Source: Flavobacterium aquatile LMG 4008 = ATCC 11947 (lineage in GTDB: Bacteria; Bacteroidota; Bacteroidia; Flavobacteriales; Flavobacteriaceae). From it: a stretch of 64,000 bases of DNA. Each line of letters starts with the position of its first letter. Position 1 is the first letter of the stretch. Below are positions 15,961-23,560 of the stretch, piece by piece. Below the pieces are notes generated by a model. That model was not told where the DNA came from and ran no database searches. It saw only the letters and a list, made by a program, of their open reading frames with translations. A program made the translations under genes and the position numbers. The stretch lies in the NCBI RefSeq assembly GCF_000757385.1, contig NZ_JRHH01000006.1:186001-250000 (forward strand). Direction: 5' to 3'.

Positions 15961-16680
15961 TTGTATCAGAAAGTTACAGAGCAGATGACAAAGGATGAAA
16001 TAAACTTAATTCTAAAGCGCAGGATAAAAAACGGTGACGAGTTTAATCATTTAATCGAGAAGCCAAAAAATCAAAAGGTAAAACTACAGAGTGGCGATAC
16101 TTTTTATTCGGTTTCAATAATGAGTAAATGGGCAAAGACTTTTTACAAGCAGGTTGCCAAACTATCATTGATTTTAAAAGGCAACACAATAAAAGAAACC
16201 TGCGATAAAGTTCATTATTTCTTGTTTTATGACATCCAATATCAGGCTGATGGAGTTACTCAAAACATAAGAAGTCCAGCCAATAGTTGGTTTAATCGAA
16301 GAGATGGGATTGATTGCAAAAGCTACTCCATTTTTGCCAGTTGCGTGCTTCTGAATTTGGGAATCAAGCATTATATAAGGCAAATCAAACAGCCGAATTT
16401 TAATCCAAAACAGTACACCCATGTTTACGTTGTAGTGCCTAATAATCAAGTGAGCGGAAAATTAGAGGATGGATATTGTGTAATTGATGGTACTGTACAG
16501 AGTAACAAAGAACCAAATTATACCGATAAAAAAGATGTTTTTATGAGTTTAAAATTGCCACATATCGGGCTTAACTGCCCTGCACCAAAAAAAGGTTTGA
16601 AAGGTACGCCTAGAAAAACCAAAAGAAGCACTACCATTAAAAAAAGCAGTAATCAGACAAGAGAAAGATTTCCTTTTTAA
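15961..16680 (+). CDS. Transglutaminase-like cysteine protease/peptidase
   Basis: 239 residues. A transglutaminase-type catalytic triad can be read: Cys in RRDGIDCKSYSIFAS, His in YTHVYVVV and Asp in YCVIDGTV. The N-terminal ~90 residues are basic and helical and the C-terminus is a very basic tail (KKGLKGTPRKTKRSTTIKKS). The start at 15961 is a TTG (ttgtatcag); ATG at 15985 (MTKDEIN) is an alternative. It opens the phage-like gene run and could process or cross-link particle proteins. No homologue known to me by name. Confidence 0.7.
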   Translation: MYQKVTEQMTKDEINLILKRRIKNGDEFNHLIEKPKNQKVKLQSGDTFYSVSIMSKWAKTFYKQVAKLSLILKGNTIKETCDKVHYFLFYDIQYQADGVTQNIRSPANSWFNRRDGIDCKSYSIFASCVLLNLGIKHYIRQIKQPNFNPKQYTHVYVVVPNNQVSGKLEDGYCVIDGTVQSNKEPNYTDKKDVFMSLKLPHIGLNCPAPKKGLKGTPRKTKRSTTIKKSSNQTRERFPF

Positions 16681-16691
16681 ACAATAAGAAT

Positions 16692-17384
16692 ATGATAATA
16701 TTAGAAGAACAAACAGGGCTGAATGCTGGACTGAACAAAGGGCTTAAAATTGGCAAGATGCTTAAAAAGAACGTTCGCTTAAAAAACGTTTCTATCAAAA
16801 ATGCTATTAAAGTAGGTAAAGTAGCCATTCCCTTAGCCACTACAGCAATGAGTTTTATTCCGGGAGGAGGAATTGCAAGTAAGATACTGGATAGCAAGGC
16901 GGGTAAGCTTTTTACAAAAATTAAAGGCAGTAAGGCTGTAAAATTTGCCACCAAAATCAGTAAAACCAAAGTTGGAAAGTTTGCCATCAACAACGTGGTT
17001 AAGCCTACCATAAAAAACGTCATTTCTGGCGGTGGTTCACAGCAGGTTTACGATGATTCGGGACAAGGCGAAGTAATGCAAAATGCAACACCTACACCAC
17101 AACAATTAGACACTATCTCACAAATCAAAGGAGTGCCTGCTGAAACACTTTCAACAGATGCAGAATTCAGTCAATCCGTTCCAAATGATGCGCAATTGCA
17201 AACCATTTCGCAGGTCAAAGATATTCCAGTAGAGAATTTAAAAGACGAGGTTGCTACTCAAAAAGAAATGGCGAAAAATGAGAGTGCCACTACAGATAAG
17301 CCCAATTATACAATCCCAATTGTTATTGGAGTTGGTGCTGTAGGAGCTATTCTACTGGCTACAAGTTCAAAAAGTAATCAATAA
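16692..17384 (+). CDS. Glycine-rich membrane-associated protein, 230 aa
   Basis: Basic N-terminal third rich in Lys (GLKIGKMLKKNVRLKNVSIK), a hydrophobic patch (VAIPLATTAMSFIPGGGIAS), a degenerate repeat pair (QLDTISQIKGVPAETL and QLQTISQVKDIPVENL) and a C-terminal membrane segment (IPIVIGVGAVGAILLAT). Twelve bp after the protease-like gene. Unknown family; the shape fits a membrane-embedded particle protein. Confidence 0.65.
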   Translation: MIILEEQTGLNAGLNKGLKIGKMLKKNVRLKNVSIKNAIKVGKVAIPLATTAMSFIPGGGIASKILDSKAGKLFTKIKGSKAVKFATKISKTKVGKFAINNVVKPTIKNVISGGGSQQVYDDSGQGEVMQNATPTPQQLDTISQIKGVPAETLSTDAEFSQSVPNDAQLQTISQVKDIPVENLKDEVATQKEMAKNESATTDKPNYTIPIVIGVGAVGAILLATSSKSNQ

Positions 17385-17392
17385 AAATAGAA

Positions 17393-18007
17393 ATGAAACA
17401 AGAGTTAATAACAATTAGTTCTGCCGTTGCTGTAGGTGCGCTCTCAAGAGGTCTCACTGGCACGGTGACAGAGACATCTTCCAATATGGTTAAAGGTGTT
17501 GTAAATGGTGCAGTTGCTTTTGGTGCTGGATTTTTAGCAGTAAAAGTAAAGGGAAGTGATACAAAGAGTTCGCTTTTGAGAGGTTCAGCAATTGGTGTCT
17601 CCATTGCTCACGGATTAGAATTGGTAAAGAATGTTTTTTCATCTGAAAAAATTGCATCAAAACTCAATCCCGAAACCACAATGGGAAGATTTATGCAAAA
17701 GGCAGCAGGTCTATCTGGAGCAGTAAATGGTCTTAATGGATATATAGATGCCTACGGCAATTACCACGAAGATGGATTGGGTGGTTACATTGATGTAAAC
17801 GGCAACTATGTTGAAGATGGTTTGAGCGGTTATGACGATGAAGAAGGACTAAACGGCTACTATGATGAAGCAGGAAATTACCACGAAGATGGATTGGGCG
17901 GTTACATTGATGCAAGTGGTAACTATGTTGAAGATGGTTTGAGTGCTTATGAAGATGAAGACGGATTGGGTGCTTACATCGACGAGAACGGCAACTATAT
18001 TTTGTAA
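17393..18007 (+). CDS. Membrane protein with acidic tandem repeats, 204 aa
   Basis: The first ~90 residues are hydrophobic and glycine-rich (VVNGAVAFGAGFLAVKV). From about residue 112 the protein consists of repeats of the type GLGGYID-x2-GNY-x-EDG, five to six copies, very acidic (GYDDEEGLNGYYDEAGNY). The DNA repeats closely, with 40-bp near copies at 17757 and 17873. Such repeats could bind calcium or project from a surface. Eight bp after the preceding gene. Function unknown. Confidence 0.65.
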   Translation: MKQELITISSAVAVGALSRGLTGTVTETSSNMVKGVVNGAVAFGAGFLAVKVKGSDTKSSLLRGSAIGVSIAHGLELVKNVFSSEKIASKLNPETTMGRFMQKAAGLSGAVNGLNGYIDAYGNYHEDGLGGYIDVNGNYVEDGLSGYDDEEGLNGYYDEAGNYHEDGLGGYIDASGNYVEDGLSAYEDEDGLGAYIDENGNYIL

Positions 18008-18042
18008 ACAAAAAAAGAAGTAAAAATTAATTCATAAGAAAA

Positions 18043-18600
18043 ATGGAAAATAGAAACCCACAATTGCAAAGAGCAATCAAGGTCTTGGGGGCAAGACAAC
18101 GCCAACACGCACAAGCAGTAAGACCACAGGCTACCAAATTAGTAGATAAGACATTTTACTTAAATGTAAAAGTTGATGGAATGAGTGGCATTAACCAATT
18201 GGTTGATTCCAATACCAAAAAATTAGTTGGAGTAACCAACTTTGATGGTAACCTTTTAAACTCTGGTCGTGATGTTGTAATTGATTCCATCCGAACCTTG
18301 TTTACATCTGATGGAACATCCGTAGAAAATGCCAATTGGCAAAACTCGGAACGAATTCCTGCACAGTTGCAAAATGCAGATTTAAGGCTCATCCAAACCA
18401 ATGATATGCTCATTGATTTGCCTATGACCGATACCCAAAATTTCAAGAACGAAGACCACAGACCAATTGCGACTACTCCGCTTTTAAGAGCCAAGGAAGA
18501 ATTCAAATTGGAATTGGAATTTCCAAAAGGGGTTACAGTTCCAACTGGAAAGCCACTTTTTATGAGATTGGAATTTAGAGTAACCGAAGCTAAAAAATAG
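18043..18600 (+). CDS. Beta-rich protein, candidate capsid protein, 185 aa
   Basis: A basic N-terminal arm (RAIKVLGARQRQHAQAVRPQ), then a predicted all-beta body (FYLNVKVDGMSG, KEEFKLELEFPKG, PLFMRLEFRVTEAKK). A flexible basic arm followed by a beta barrel is the layout of jelly-roll capsid proteins, and the gene sits among membrane and lysis genes. No sequence match that I can name. Capsid function is inference from position and composition only. Confidence 0.55.
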   Translation: MENRNPQLQRAIKVLGARQRQHAQAVRPQATKLVDKTFYLNVKVDGMSGINQLVDSNTKKLVGVTNFDGNLLNSGRDVVIDSIRTLFTSDGTSVENANWQNSERIPAQLQNADLRLIQTNDMLIDLPMTDTQNFKNEDHRPIATTPLLRAKEEFKLELEFPKGVTVPTGKPLFMRLEFRVTEAKK

Positions 18601-18649
18601 TACTGGAAAGCCATAACCGAAAGGCTTTGGCTCAAAAAACACAAATGCC

Positions 18650-19024
18650 ATGAGACAGATACATTATGTTGTAAAAGCAACAATAAAACCTGGAGAGAAT
18701 AACACATCTGAAAACTTCAAATTGCCAATTGGATTTACAACAGCTGTTGCAGTCTATACCAATGGAGTTGAAAAGAATACTGGGGCAATGCCATCAGTTG
18801 AAATGAAAGACGACAACAGTATTGCAATTATTCCAATGGTTCACATTGACAACTGGAGACAAACCACAGGTGGAGAATATGAAAGGAGTTTCAAACCACT
18901 AAATTTTGATACAGGCAACAAGGATTATTCGCTTTTGTTTGCCCTTGAAGAACCGCTTGCAGGAGATATTCCTTTAAAATTTCATGTCGTGTTTTTGTAT
19001 AACAATACCATTAATAAAGTCTAG
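18650..19024 (+). CDS. Beta-rich protein, 124 aa
   Basis: Predicted beta sandwich (IHYVVKATIKPGENNT, TTAVAVYTNGVEKN, YSLLFALEEPLAGDIPLKFH) without signal peptide. Immediately after the candidate capsid gene and before another small beta-rich gene, so it may be a second coat or spike protein. Unknown family. Confidence 0.6.
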   Translation: MRQIHYVVKATIKPGENNTSENFKLPIGFTTAVAVYTNGVEKNTGAMPSVEMKDDNSIAIIPMVHIDNWRQTTGGEYERSFKPLNFDTGNKDYSLLFALEEPLAGDIPLKFHVVFLYNNTINKV

Positions 19025-19026
19025 CA

Positions 19027-19308
19027 ATGTTTGTAGAAACTGCCTTTATAACAAGAGAATTCAAAGAAGAGCAAATACCTGTTTTAGAGAACATCACTTG
19101 CTTGTCAGTTGTAAACACAGGTACTACCATTGCAATAATTAACGGAGTTAGTATATATCCAACTCAGAAGCAGATTTTAATTGTTCCCGATGGCACGTAC
19201 TCAAAAGTTCAGTTGACAGTCATTTTTTTAAATCAAGATAGAGGCATCAAACGAAAAGGAACAACAGCACAAAACAAAGTTTTACTTATCTACAAAAAGC
19301 TAATTTAA
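19027..19308 (+). CDS. Small beta-rich protein, 93 aa
   Basis: Strand pattern LSVVNTGTTIAIINGVSIYP, KQILIVPDGTY and VQLTVIFLNQ; basic C-terminus. Starts 2 bp after the previous stop, so translation is coupled. Unknown; likely a structural partner of its neighbours. Confidence 0.6.
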   Translation: MFVETAFITREFKEEQIPVLENITCLSVVNTGTTIAIINGVSIYPTQKQILIVPDGTYSKVQLTVIFLNQDRGIKRKGTTAQNKVLLIYKKLI

Positions 19309-19309
19309 A

Positions 19310-20101
19310 ATGGAGCAATTAGATGATTTGATGGATAAACTCAATAGCGACAAATTTTGTGCTGTTACTGTTTATGACAGGAATACCTCAAAATCCATTT
19401 TCCGCAATGTAACCCACGAGCAGATAAAAAATGAGTATGGTAGTTCCGAAGAATTTTTCGAGCGATTATTCGCTGATGGTCATACAAAGTTGAGCCTACA
19501 GGAAAAAAGAAAAAACGGAAGCAATGCCTTTAAGCTAGAGGGAGAACCTTTTGATGTAAGTTTTGGAAATGCTACTGAAGAACAAGAAAAACTGATCCCA
19601 AAAAAGAAGAAAAAAAAGAAAAAGAAATCGGGACTTATGGGACTTGGAATGACAGAGATTTTCGATTTGAAACTTCAAGCCTATGACAGGGCTGAACTTG
19701 CTAGGAAACTTGAGGAATCGGAAAGAGAAAACAAGGAGCTTAAAGCCAAGAATGAGGCTCTCAACGAAGAGAAATTGCAGAAGCGATACACAAAAGAAAG
19801 CAATGACAGTTTAAACAATATGCTTTTAGGGGTAGCAAAACAAGCTCCGATTATCTTAAAAAGTTTGGGGTTTAATGTTCCCATTGAACCAAATGGTTTA
19901 GGAGTGGCTTCTGCGGATGATTTACAGGATGATAATTATTCGGATGCAAAAAAAACATTCTTGGATATTGTTAAAACCCTTGATGATGATACGATAACAC
20001 TATTGCAGGTCATGTATCAGAAAATTAGTGAAAAGACAGAGAATAATGTTTTCTCGCAAGAACTATTTGAATTATTACAGAAACATCAAATGATAGTATA
20101 A
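19310..20101 (+). CDS. Coiled-coil protein with a poly-lysine run, 263 aa
   Basis: An N-terminal mixed domain (FCAVTVYDRNTSKSIFRNVT), a run of nine Lys at about residues 98-106, a coiled coil (ARKLEESERENKELKAKNEA) and a C-terminal helical acidic domain ending ELLQKHQMIV. The coding run of A and AAG around 19600-19627 is a slippery tract. Starts one base after the previous stop. Scaffold or DNA-contacting role possible, not shown. Confidence 0.6.
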   Translation: MEQLDDLMDKLNSDKFCAVTVYDRNTSKSIFRNVTHEQIKNEYGSSEEFFERLFADGHTKLSLQEKRKNGSNAFKLEGEPFDVSFGNATEEQEKLIPKKKKKKKKKSGLMGLGMTEIFDLKLQAYDRAELARKLEESERENKELKAKNEALNEEKLQKRYTKESNDSLNNMLLGVAKQAPIILKSLGFNVPIEPNGLGVASADDLQDDNYSDAKKTFLDIVKTLDDDTITLLQVMYQKISEKTENNVFSQELFELLQKHQMIV

Positions 20102-20295
20102 TGAATGTAATTACTATAAAAACAAAGGAAGCCAACCCTTTCAAGTTACAGAAAAAGGCAAAACTGATTGAACAATTATCGGATTTAGATAATGAGGTTT
20201 TAGAGAAGTTAGTTGAACTTAAAAACTCCAAAAAAGCAATTGCAATGGTTACTAACAAAGAGAGCTGGCTGACCATTAAAGAATTTATTATGTAG
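20101..20295 (+). CDS. Small charged protein, 64 aa
   Basis: NPFKLQKKAKLIEQLSDLDN then helices to the end. Its ATG overlaps the stop of the preceding gene (TAATG), showing coupling. Unknown function. It is the last gene before the 310-bp non-coding RNA segment. Confidence 0.6.
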   Translation: MNVITIKTKEANPFKLQKKAKLIEQLSDLDNEVLEKLVELKNSKKAIAMVTNKESWLTIKEFIM

Positions 20296-20301
20296 GATAG
20301 C

Positions 20302-20581
20302 AGTTGCTTGGCTTGTAGGCATTCTACTTACAAGAGAAACAACTCTAAAAATAGCATTGGAATAAACTTGGACGTGTAAGATTGGAAGTGTCTATCACTT
20401 AAAGAGTGTGTAAAAACTCAGCCAAGAGAGGTTAAAACTAAACAGGGGTTGAATTGAAGTAAAACACATTGGAATATGTGACCTATTTTATAGAGGGTGA
20501 AAGTCCTGACCATTTAAAAACTTCATTTTAATATTGAAAAGAACCTTGAAAAAGGAGTGAAATAGATTCTCTGTTTAGTTT
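20302..20581 (+). ncRNA. Structured RNA with a 23S rRNA domain-I-like 3' half
   Basis: The only long gap (20296-20604) in a tightly packed operon. Helices visible: AGTTG/CAACT (20302-20306, 20340-20344) enclosing CTTGTA/TACAAG; AAGTG/CACTT (20386-20400); a perfect 11-bp closing stem AAACTAAACAG/CTGTTTAGTTT (20435-20445, 20571-20581); CACAT/ATGTG with a TTGGAA loop (20465-20480); CCTT/AAGG near 20544-20555. Within the last domain AGAGGGTGAAAGTCCTG, GAAAAGAACC and GGAGTGAAATAGAT appear in the order, spacing and hairpin context I recall for bacterial 23S rRNA domain I (about E. coli 350-490). No frame codes for a protein here. Confidence 0.6.
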
Positions 20582-20604
20582 ATCCAATGCCAAAAAAGTA
20601 AAAA

Positions 20605-21099
20605 ATGGAAAAGCAAGGTTTACATAATCCCGCAATAATGGCAGTAGCTTCATCACCGCAGGGGCAAAAAGCAATAGCCAATACTCTTGACAATGCCAAT
20701 GCTACGGTAAATGCAACAGCTTCAATAGTAAAGGGAGTACTCAAAACTGGATTGTTTTTAGGGGTTGGCTATTTTGTTTACAAGAAAGTATTTAACGGTT
20801 TTTCTTCTCTCGCTGAAGACCGAAGAGAAAAACCAAGTAATATTTCAAGCGGAATGGCAAAGAATAAAGCCGAGGCTATTTTTAATGCGATGTACGGTTT
20901 GGGAAGCGGTTTTAAATCGGTCAAGCAAAATCTTATGGGAGTTAATCACAACGGATTTATTCGGATTTACAATGAGTTTGGTCAAAGAAAAGGCATCAAT
21001 CCATTATCCGAAAAAATGACAATGATAGAATGGTTTGCAGACCAATTCACTCCAAGCGAACTAATTGAACTACGCTTTTTAATACCACACTTTTTTTAA
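20605..21099 (+). CDS. Single-pass membrane protein with helical C-terminal domain, 164 aa
   Basis: Ala/Asn-rich N-terminus (ANATVNATASIVKGVLKTGL), a membrane segment (LFLGVGYFVYKKVF) and a C-terminal domain FIRIYNEFGQRKGINPLSEK with FTPSELIELRFLIP. That domain resembles the C-terminus of the next gene (FSQVIKAFGSRYYNTLTGN, LSEEDYKLLKSNYP), so the two are likely distant paralogues. First gene after the RNA segment. Unknown family. Confidence 0.62.
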   Translation: MEKQGLHNPAIMAVASSPQGQKAIANTLDNANATVNATASIVKGVLKTGLFLGVGYFVYKKVFNGFSSLAEDRREKPSNISSGMAKNKAEAIFNAMYGLGSGFKSVKQNLMGVNHNGFIRIYNEFGQRKGINPLSEKMTMIEWFADQFTPSELIELRFLIPHFF

Positions 21100-21100
21100 T

Positions 21101-21523
21101 ATGGAAGTCACAAAAATAGTGCCTATTGCAATAGGATTTACAGGACTGGGAATAATGCTTTTTGCTGTCTCACAAAGCAGTAAAAATAAAAAAGCAGGTG
21201 CGTATTTGGATGCCAGTTTAACGGATTCCAGTTTCAATGCCAAAGAAGTTGCAACAATGCTTTATGATGCCATGAAAGAAGCCAATTTCACTAACACAGA
21301 GAAGCGAAAGTCCATTTTTACTGCACTAACTGGAGTATCTGAAGCGCAGTTTTCACAAGTGATTAAAGCCTTTGGTAGCAGGTATTACAATACCCTTACA
21401 GGCAATACTTATTTTGCCCTTTGGCAAACTCCAGTAAAGCATCCATTAAAGATTTGGCTAAAAGAGGAATTAAGCGAGGAAGATTACAAGTTGTTAAAAT
21501 CAAATTATCCAAAACAATTATAA
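21101..21523 (+). CDS. Single-pass membrane protein, paralogue of the preceding gene, 140 aa
   Basis: N-terminal membrane segment (IVPIAIGFTGLGIMLFAVSQ), then EVATMLYDAMKEANFTN and the helical C-terminal domain shared with the 20605 gene. Starts one base after the previous stop. Possibly a heteromeric partner in a membrane-bound particle. Function unknown. Confidence 0.62.
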   Translation: MEVTKIVPIAIGFTGLGIMLFAVSQSSKNKKAGAYLDASLTDSSFNAKEVATMLYDAMKEANFTNTEKRKSIFTALTGVSEAQFSQVIKAFGSRYYNTLTGNTYFALWQTPVKHPLKIWLKEELSEEDYKLLKSNYPKQL

Positions 21524-21527
21524 AAAA

Positions 21528-22235
21528 ATGACCACAGAAGATAAATTATGGATTGGCGGGGGTATTGCCCTAGCCTTAGGTGGTGGCATCTATTATTTTG
21601 TTCAAAAAGGCAAAGATAAAAGCCAAGACTATACACAAGAAATTCCCTATGAAGAAGTAGAGACAACAGAAATTCCCATAAAAAAACCAATACTGGCTAC
21701 CGCTCCAATTGTTCCCGTAAAAACACAACTACTTGTTAAAGCTCCAGTTTTAGCCGATAGTTTCAGATACAGTATAGGACAGGAAATAATGGCAACAGGA
21801 TTTAACGGTACAAAGGCGTATGATGCCCGAAAAATGGCAGACGGAAATTATATCAGCGAGGGAATCAGAAAAGCCACTTTCAAAAAAGGAGATAAAATAG
21901 GTACTATTATTTGGGTTGGAAGAAAGCCAGACGGAACCTATCGGTATGTTGCACAAAGAAACGGAATGCTACTCAATGATATTTACTGGATTGCTGACCA
22001 AGATGTAATAAAACCAATTGGCAAGATACTCCCAACAATCGTATCAGCCAGTAACCTAAACCAAGCGGGTATTGACAAGAATAAGCTACTTAAAAAAGGA
22101 AGCAAGGGAGCAGAAGTAAGAGCGTTACAGACACTCTTGAAAGTCAAGGTTGACGGCGATTTTGGAAGAAATACAGAGAACGCACTATTTACCCAAAAGG
22201 GAGTTAAGCAAATCAAACTAAATGACTTTAAATAA
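21528..22235 (+). CDS. Membrane-anchored peptidoglycan-binding protein, 235 aa
   Basis: N-terminal glycine-rich membrane segment (LWIGGGIALALGGGIYYFV), a Pro-rich linker, a small beta domain (FKKGDKIGTIIWVGRKPDGT) and a C-terminal peptidoglycan-binding type 1 motif (LKKGSKGAEVRALQTLLKVK then VDGDFGRNTENAL). It probably tethers something to the cell wall, fitting entry or lysis, one gene away from the endolysin. Confidence 0.8.
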   Translation: MTTEDKLWIGGGIALALGGGIYYFVQKGKDKSQDYTQEIPYEEVETTEIPIKKPILATAPIVPVKTQLLVKAPVLADSFRYSIGQEIMATGFNGTKAYDARKMADGNYISEGIRKATFKKGDKIGTIIWVGRKPDGTYRYVAQRNGMLLNDIYWIADQDVIKPIGKILPTIVSASNLNQAGIDKNKLLKKGSKGAEVRALQTLLKVKVDGDFGRNTENALFTQKGVKQIKLNDFK

Positions 22236-22375
22236 TGAATACAAATGCAACATTATGGCTTTCTCTTGCAGTAGCAGGGATTTTGGTTGTTGCCACTATG
22301 AATAATGAGACAAGTCCCGAAGTTACAAAGACAGAAGACAAGCCAAAAACAGAACCTAAAAAAGTAGTATTGTAA
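22235..22375 (+). CDS. Tiny membrane protein, 46 aa
   Basis: MNTNATLWLSLAVAGILVVA then a Lys/Glu/Pro-rich tail (TEDKPKTEPKKVVL). Its ATG overlaps the previous stop and its stop TAATG overlaps the endolysin start, so it is coupled on both sides. One membrane helix with a charged tail; might be an antiholin or particle protein. Confidence 0.65.
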   Translation: MNTNATLWLSLAVAGILVVATMNNETSPEVTKTEDKPKTEPKKVVL

Positions 22376-23061
22376 TGGAATTTTTACTGACAAACAGCAT
22401 CACTTTTTTGAGCATCTTCAAAAAGTATGGCTTGAACACTCCTAGACGAATTGCTCATTTTTTGGCACAGATTCATGAGGAAAGCGGAGGATTTACAAGG
22501 TTTACTGAAAATCTGAATTATTCGCCACAAGGACTAATTAAAACTTTCGGAACAAATCAAATTTCAGTTGCACAGGCAAACCTTTACGGCAGAACTGCAA
22601 AACACAAAGCCAATCAAGAAGCCATTGCAAATATTGTTTATGGTGGCAATTGGGGAAAGATAAATCTAGGCAATACGCAAGTTGGAGACGGTTGGCGTTT
22701 TAGAGGTCGTGGACTGATGCAACTAACTGGAAGAGCCAATTATCAGGCATATAAGAACTATTCGAGACATGATGTGATTGCTAATCCTAATTTGGCTTCA
22801 AGACCTGATATAGCTATTGATATTGCGGGTTGGTTTTGGTCGGTCAGGTTCAATCTTAATCCGATTGCAGATACAAACAATATCAACACCATTACAAAAA
22901 AGATAAATGGCGGACTGACCAATTTACAAGAGCGGGTAAAACAGCTCAATTATTACATCACGATTGACACACTCGGGATATTAAAAAAAAAAGTCAAGCA
23001 GACGCTCCTACCTAGTCCCATTTACAATTTTTGGTCTGGGCTTTTACATCTTGATAAATAA
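22375..23061 (+). CDS. Endolysin, GH19 chitinase/lysozyme-like
   Basis: 228 residues with the GH19-type fold: HFLAQIHEESGGFTRFTENL (catalytic Glu in HEESGG), FRGRGLMQLTGRANYQAY and INGGLTNLQERVKQL. Phage members of this family cut the glycan strands of peptidoglycan. No signal peptide, so export depends on the holin-like protein encoded next. Basic C-terminus. Part of the cassette endolysin, holin, spanin. Confidence 0.9.
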   Translation: MEFLLTNSITFLSIFKKYGLNTPRRIAHFLAQIHEESGGFTRFTENLNYSPQGLIKTFGTNQISVAQANLYGRTAKHKANQEAIANIVYGGNWGKINLGNTQVGDGWRFRGRGLMQLTGRANYQAYKNYSRHDVIANPNLASRPDIAIDIAGWFWSVRFNLNPIADTNNINTITKKINGGLTNLQERVKQLNYYITIDTLGILKKKVKQTLLPSPIYNFWSGLLHLDK

Positions 23062-23073
23062 ATTATACAAACA

Positions 23074-23430
23074 ATGACAAAACAGCAAATAATGGAATGG
23101 ATTACGATTCATTCCAAGCAGATACTGGATTTTTTCCTATTCCTTATCATCGTAATCATGGGTGCAATCGTTAAAATAATAAAGCAAGTAAAACAAGGTG
23201 TCAAAGCCTCTTGGAAGTGGTTTTTAGCAGAAGCGATTGTTTCGGTTTTTGTCGCCCTTTTGGTATATGGCTTTTTCGACCAGTTCCTGCACTTTAACAA
23301 GCTATTTACTTATATGGTTTGCGCTTGGTGTGGTTCATTTTCAACCATTTTTCATAAAAGGATGGAAGATTTATTAGGTGCTTTTTTTGACAAGCTAAAG
23401 CAATTAATAAATGAGAAAACAAATCCTTAA
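23074..23430 (+). CDS. Holin-like membrane protein, 118 aa
   Basis: First hydrophobic segment (ILDFFLFLIIVIMGAIVKII), a basic loop, second and third segments (FLAEAIVSVFVALLVYGFF, LFTYMVCAWCGSFSTIFH) and a charged tail (RMEDLLGAFFDKLKQLINEK). The layout resembles the LydA/HP1 type holins. Position between endolysin and spanin supports this. Confidence 0.8.
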   Translation: MTKQQIMEWITIHSKQILDFFLFLIIVIMGAIVKIIKQVKQGVKASWKWFLAEAIVSVFVALLVYGFFDQFLHFNKLFTYMVCAWCGSFSTIFHKRMEDLLGAFFDKLKQLINEKTNP

Positions 23431-23560
23431 CAAGATAATAGAAATCGCCAGTATGTATTGGAGTATTGATTTATTCAATTTACTGGAATTATCCCAAAAG
23501 GCATTCTTTACATTAAAATCTATTCTCAAAAACAAAAGCAATGAAAAAGACAATCACTAA
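23411..23560 (+). CDS. Small hypothetical protein, 49 aa
   Basis: MRKQILNKIIEIASMYWSID, amphipathic and basic. It overlaps the holin-like gene by 20 bp and the spanin gene by 20 bp, both in other frames. The tight overlap suggests it is translated, but it is the weakest gene of the cassette. Confidence 0.45.
   Translation: MRKQILNKIIEIASMYWSIDLFNLLELSQKAFFTLKSILKNKSNEKDNH

Noticed and set aside
16637..17023. Minus-strand hydrophobic frame
   Set aside because: Shadow of the Lys-rich plus-strand gene at 16692.
17733..18011. Minus-strand frame rich in His, Leu and Arg
   Set aside because: It mirrors the repeat region of the plus-strand gene 17393-18007; composition is a by-product of the repeats.
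20296..20604. Group II intron or retron RNA in the 310-bp gap
   Set aside because: No reverse transcriptase, no domain V-like hairpin and no msd-type stem; the rRNA-like motifs explain it better.
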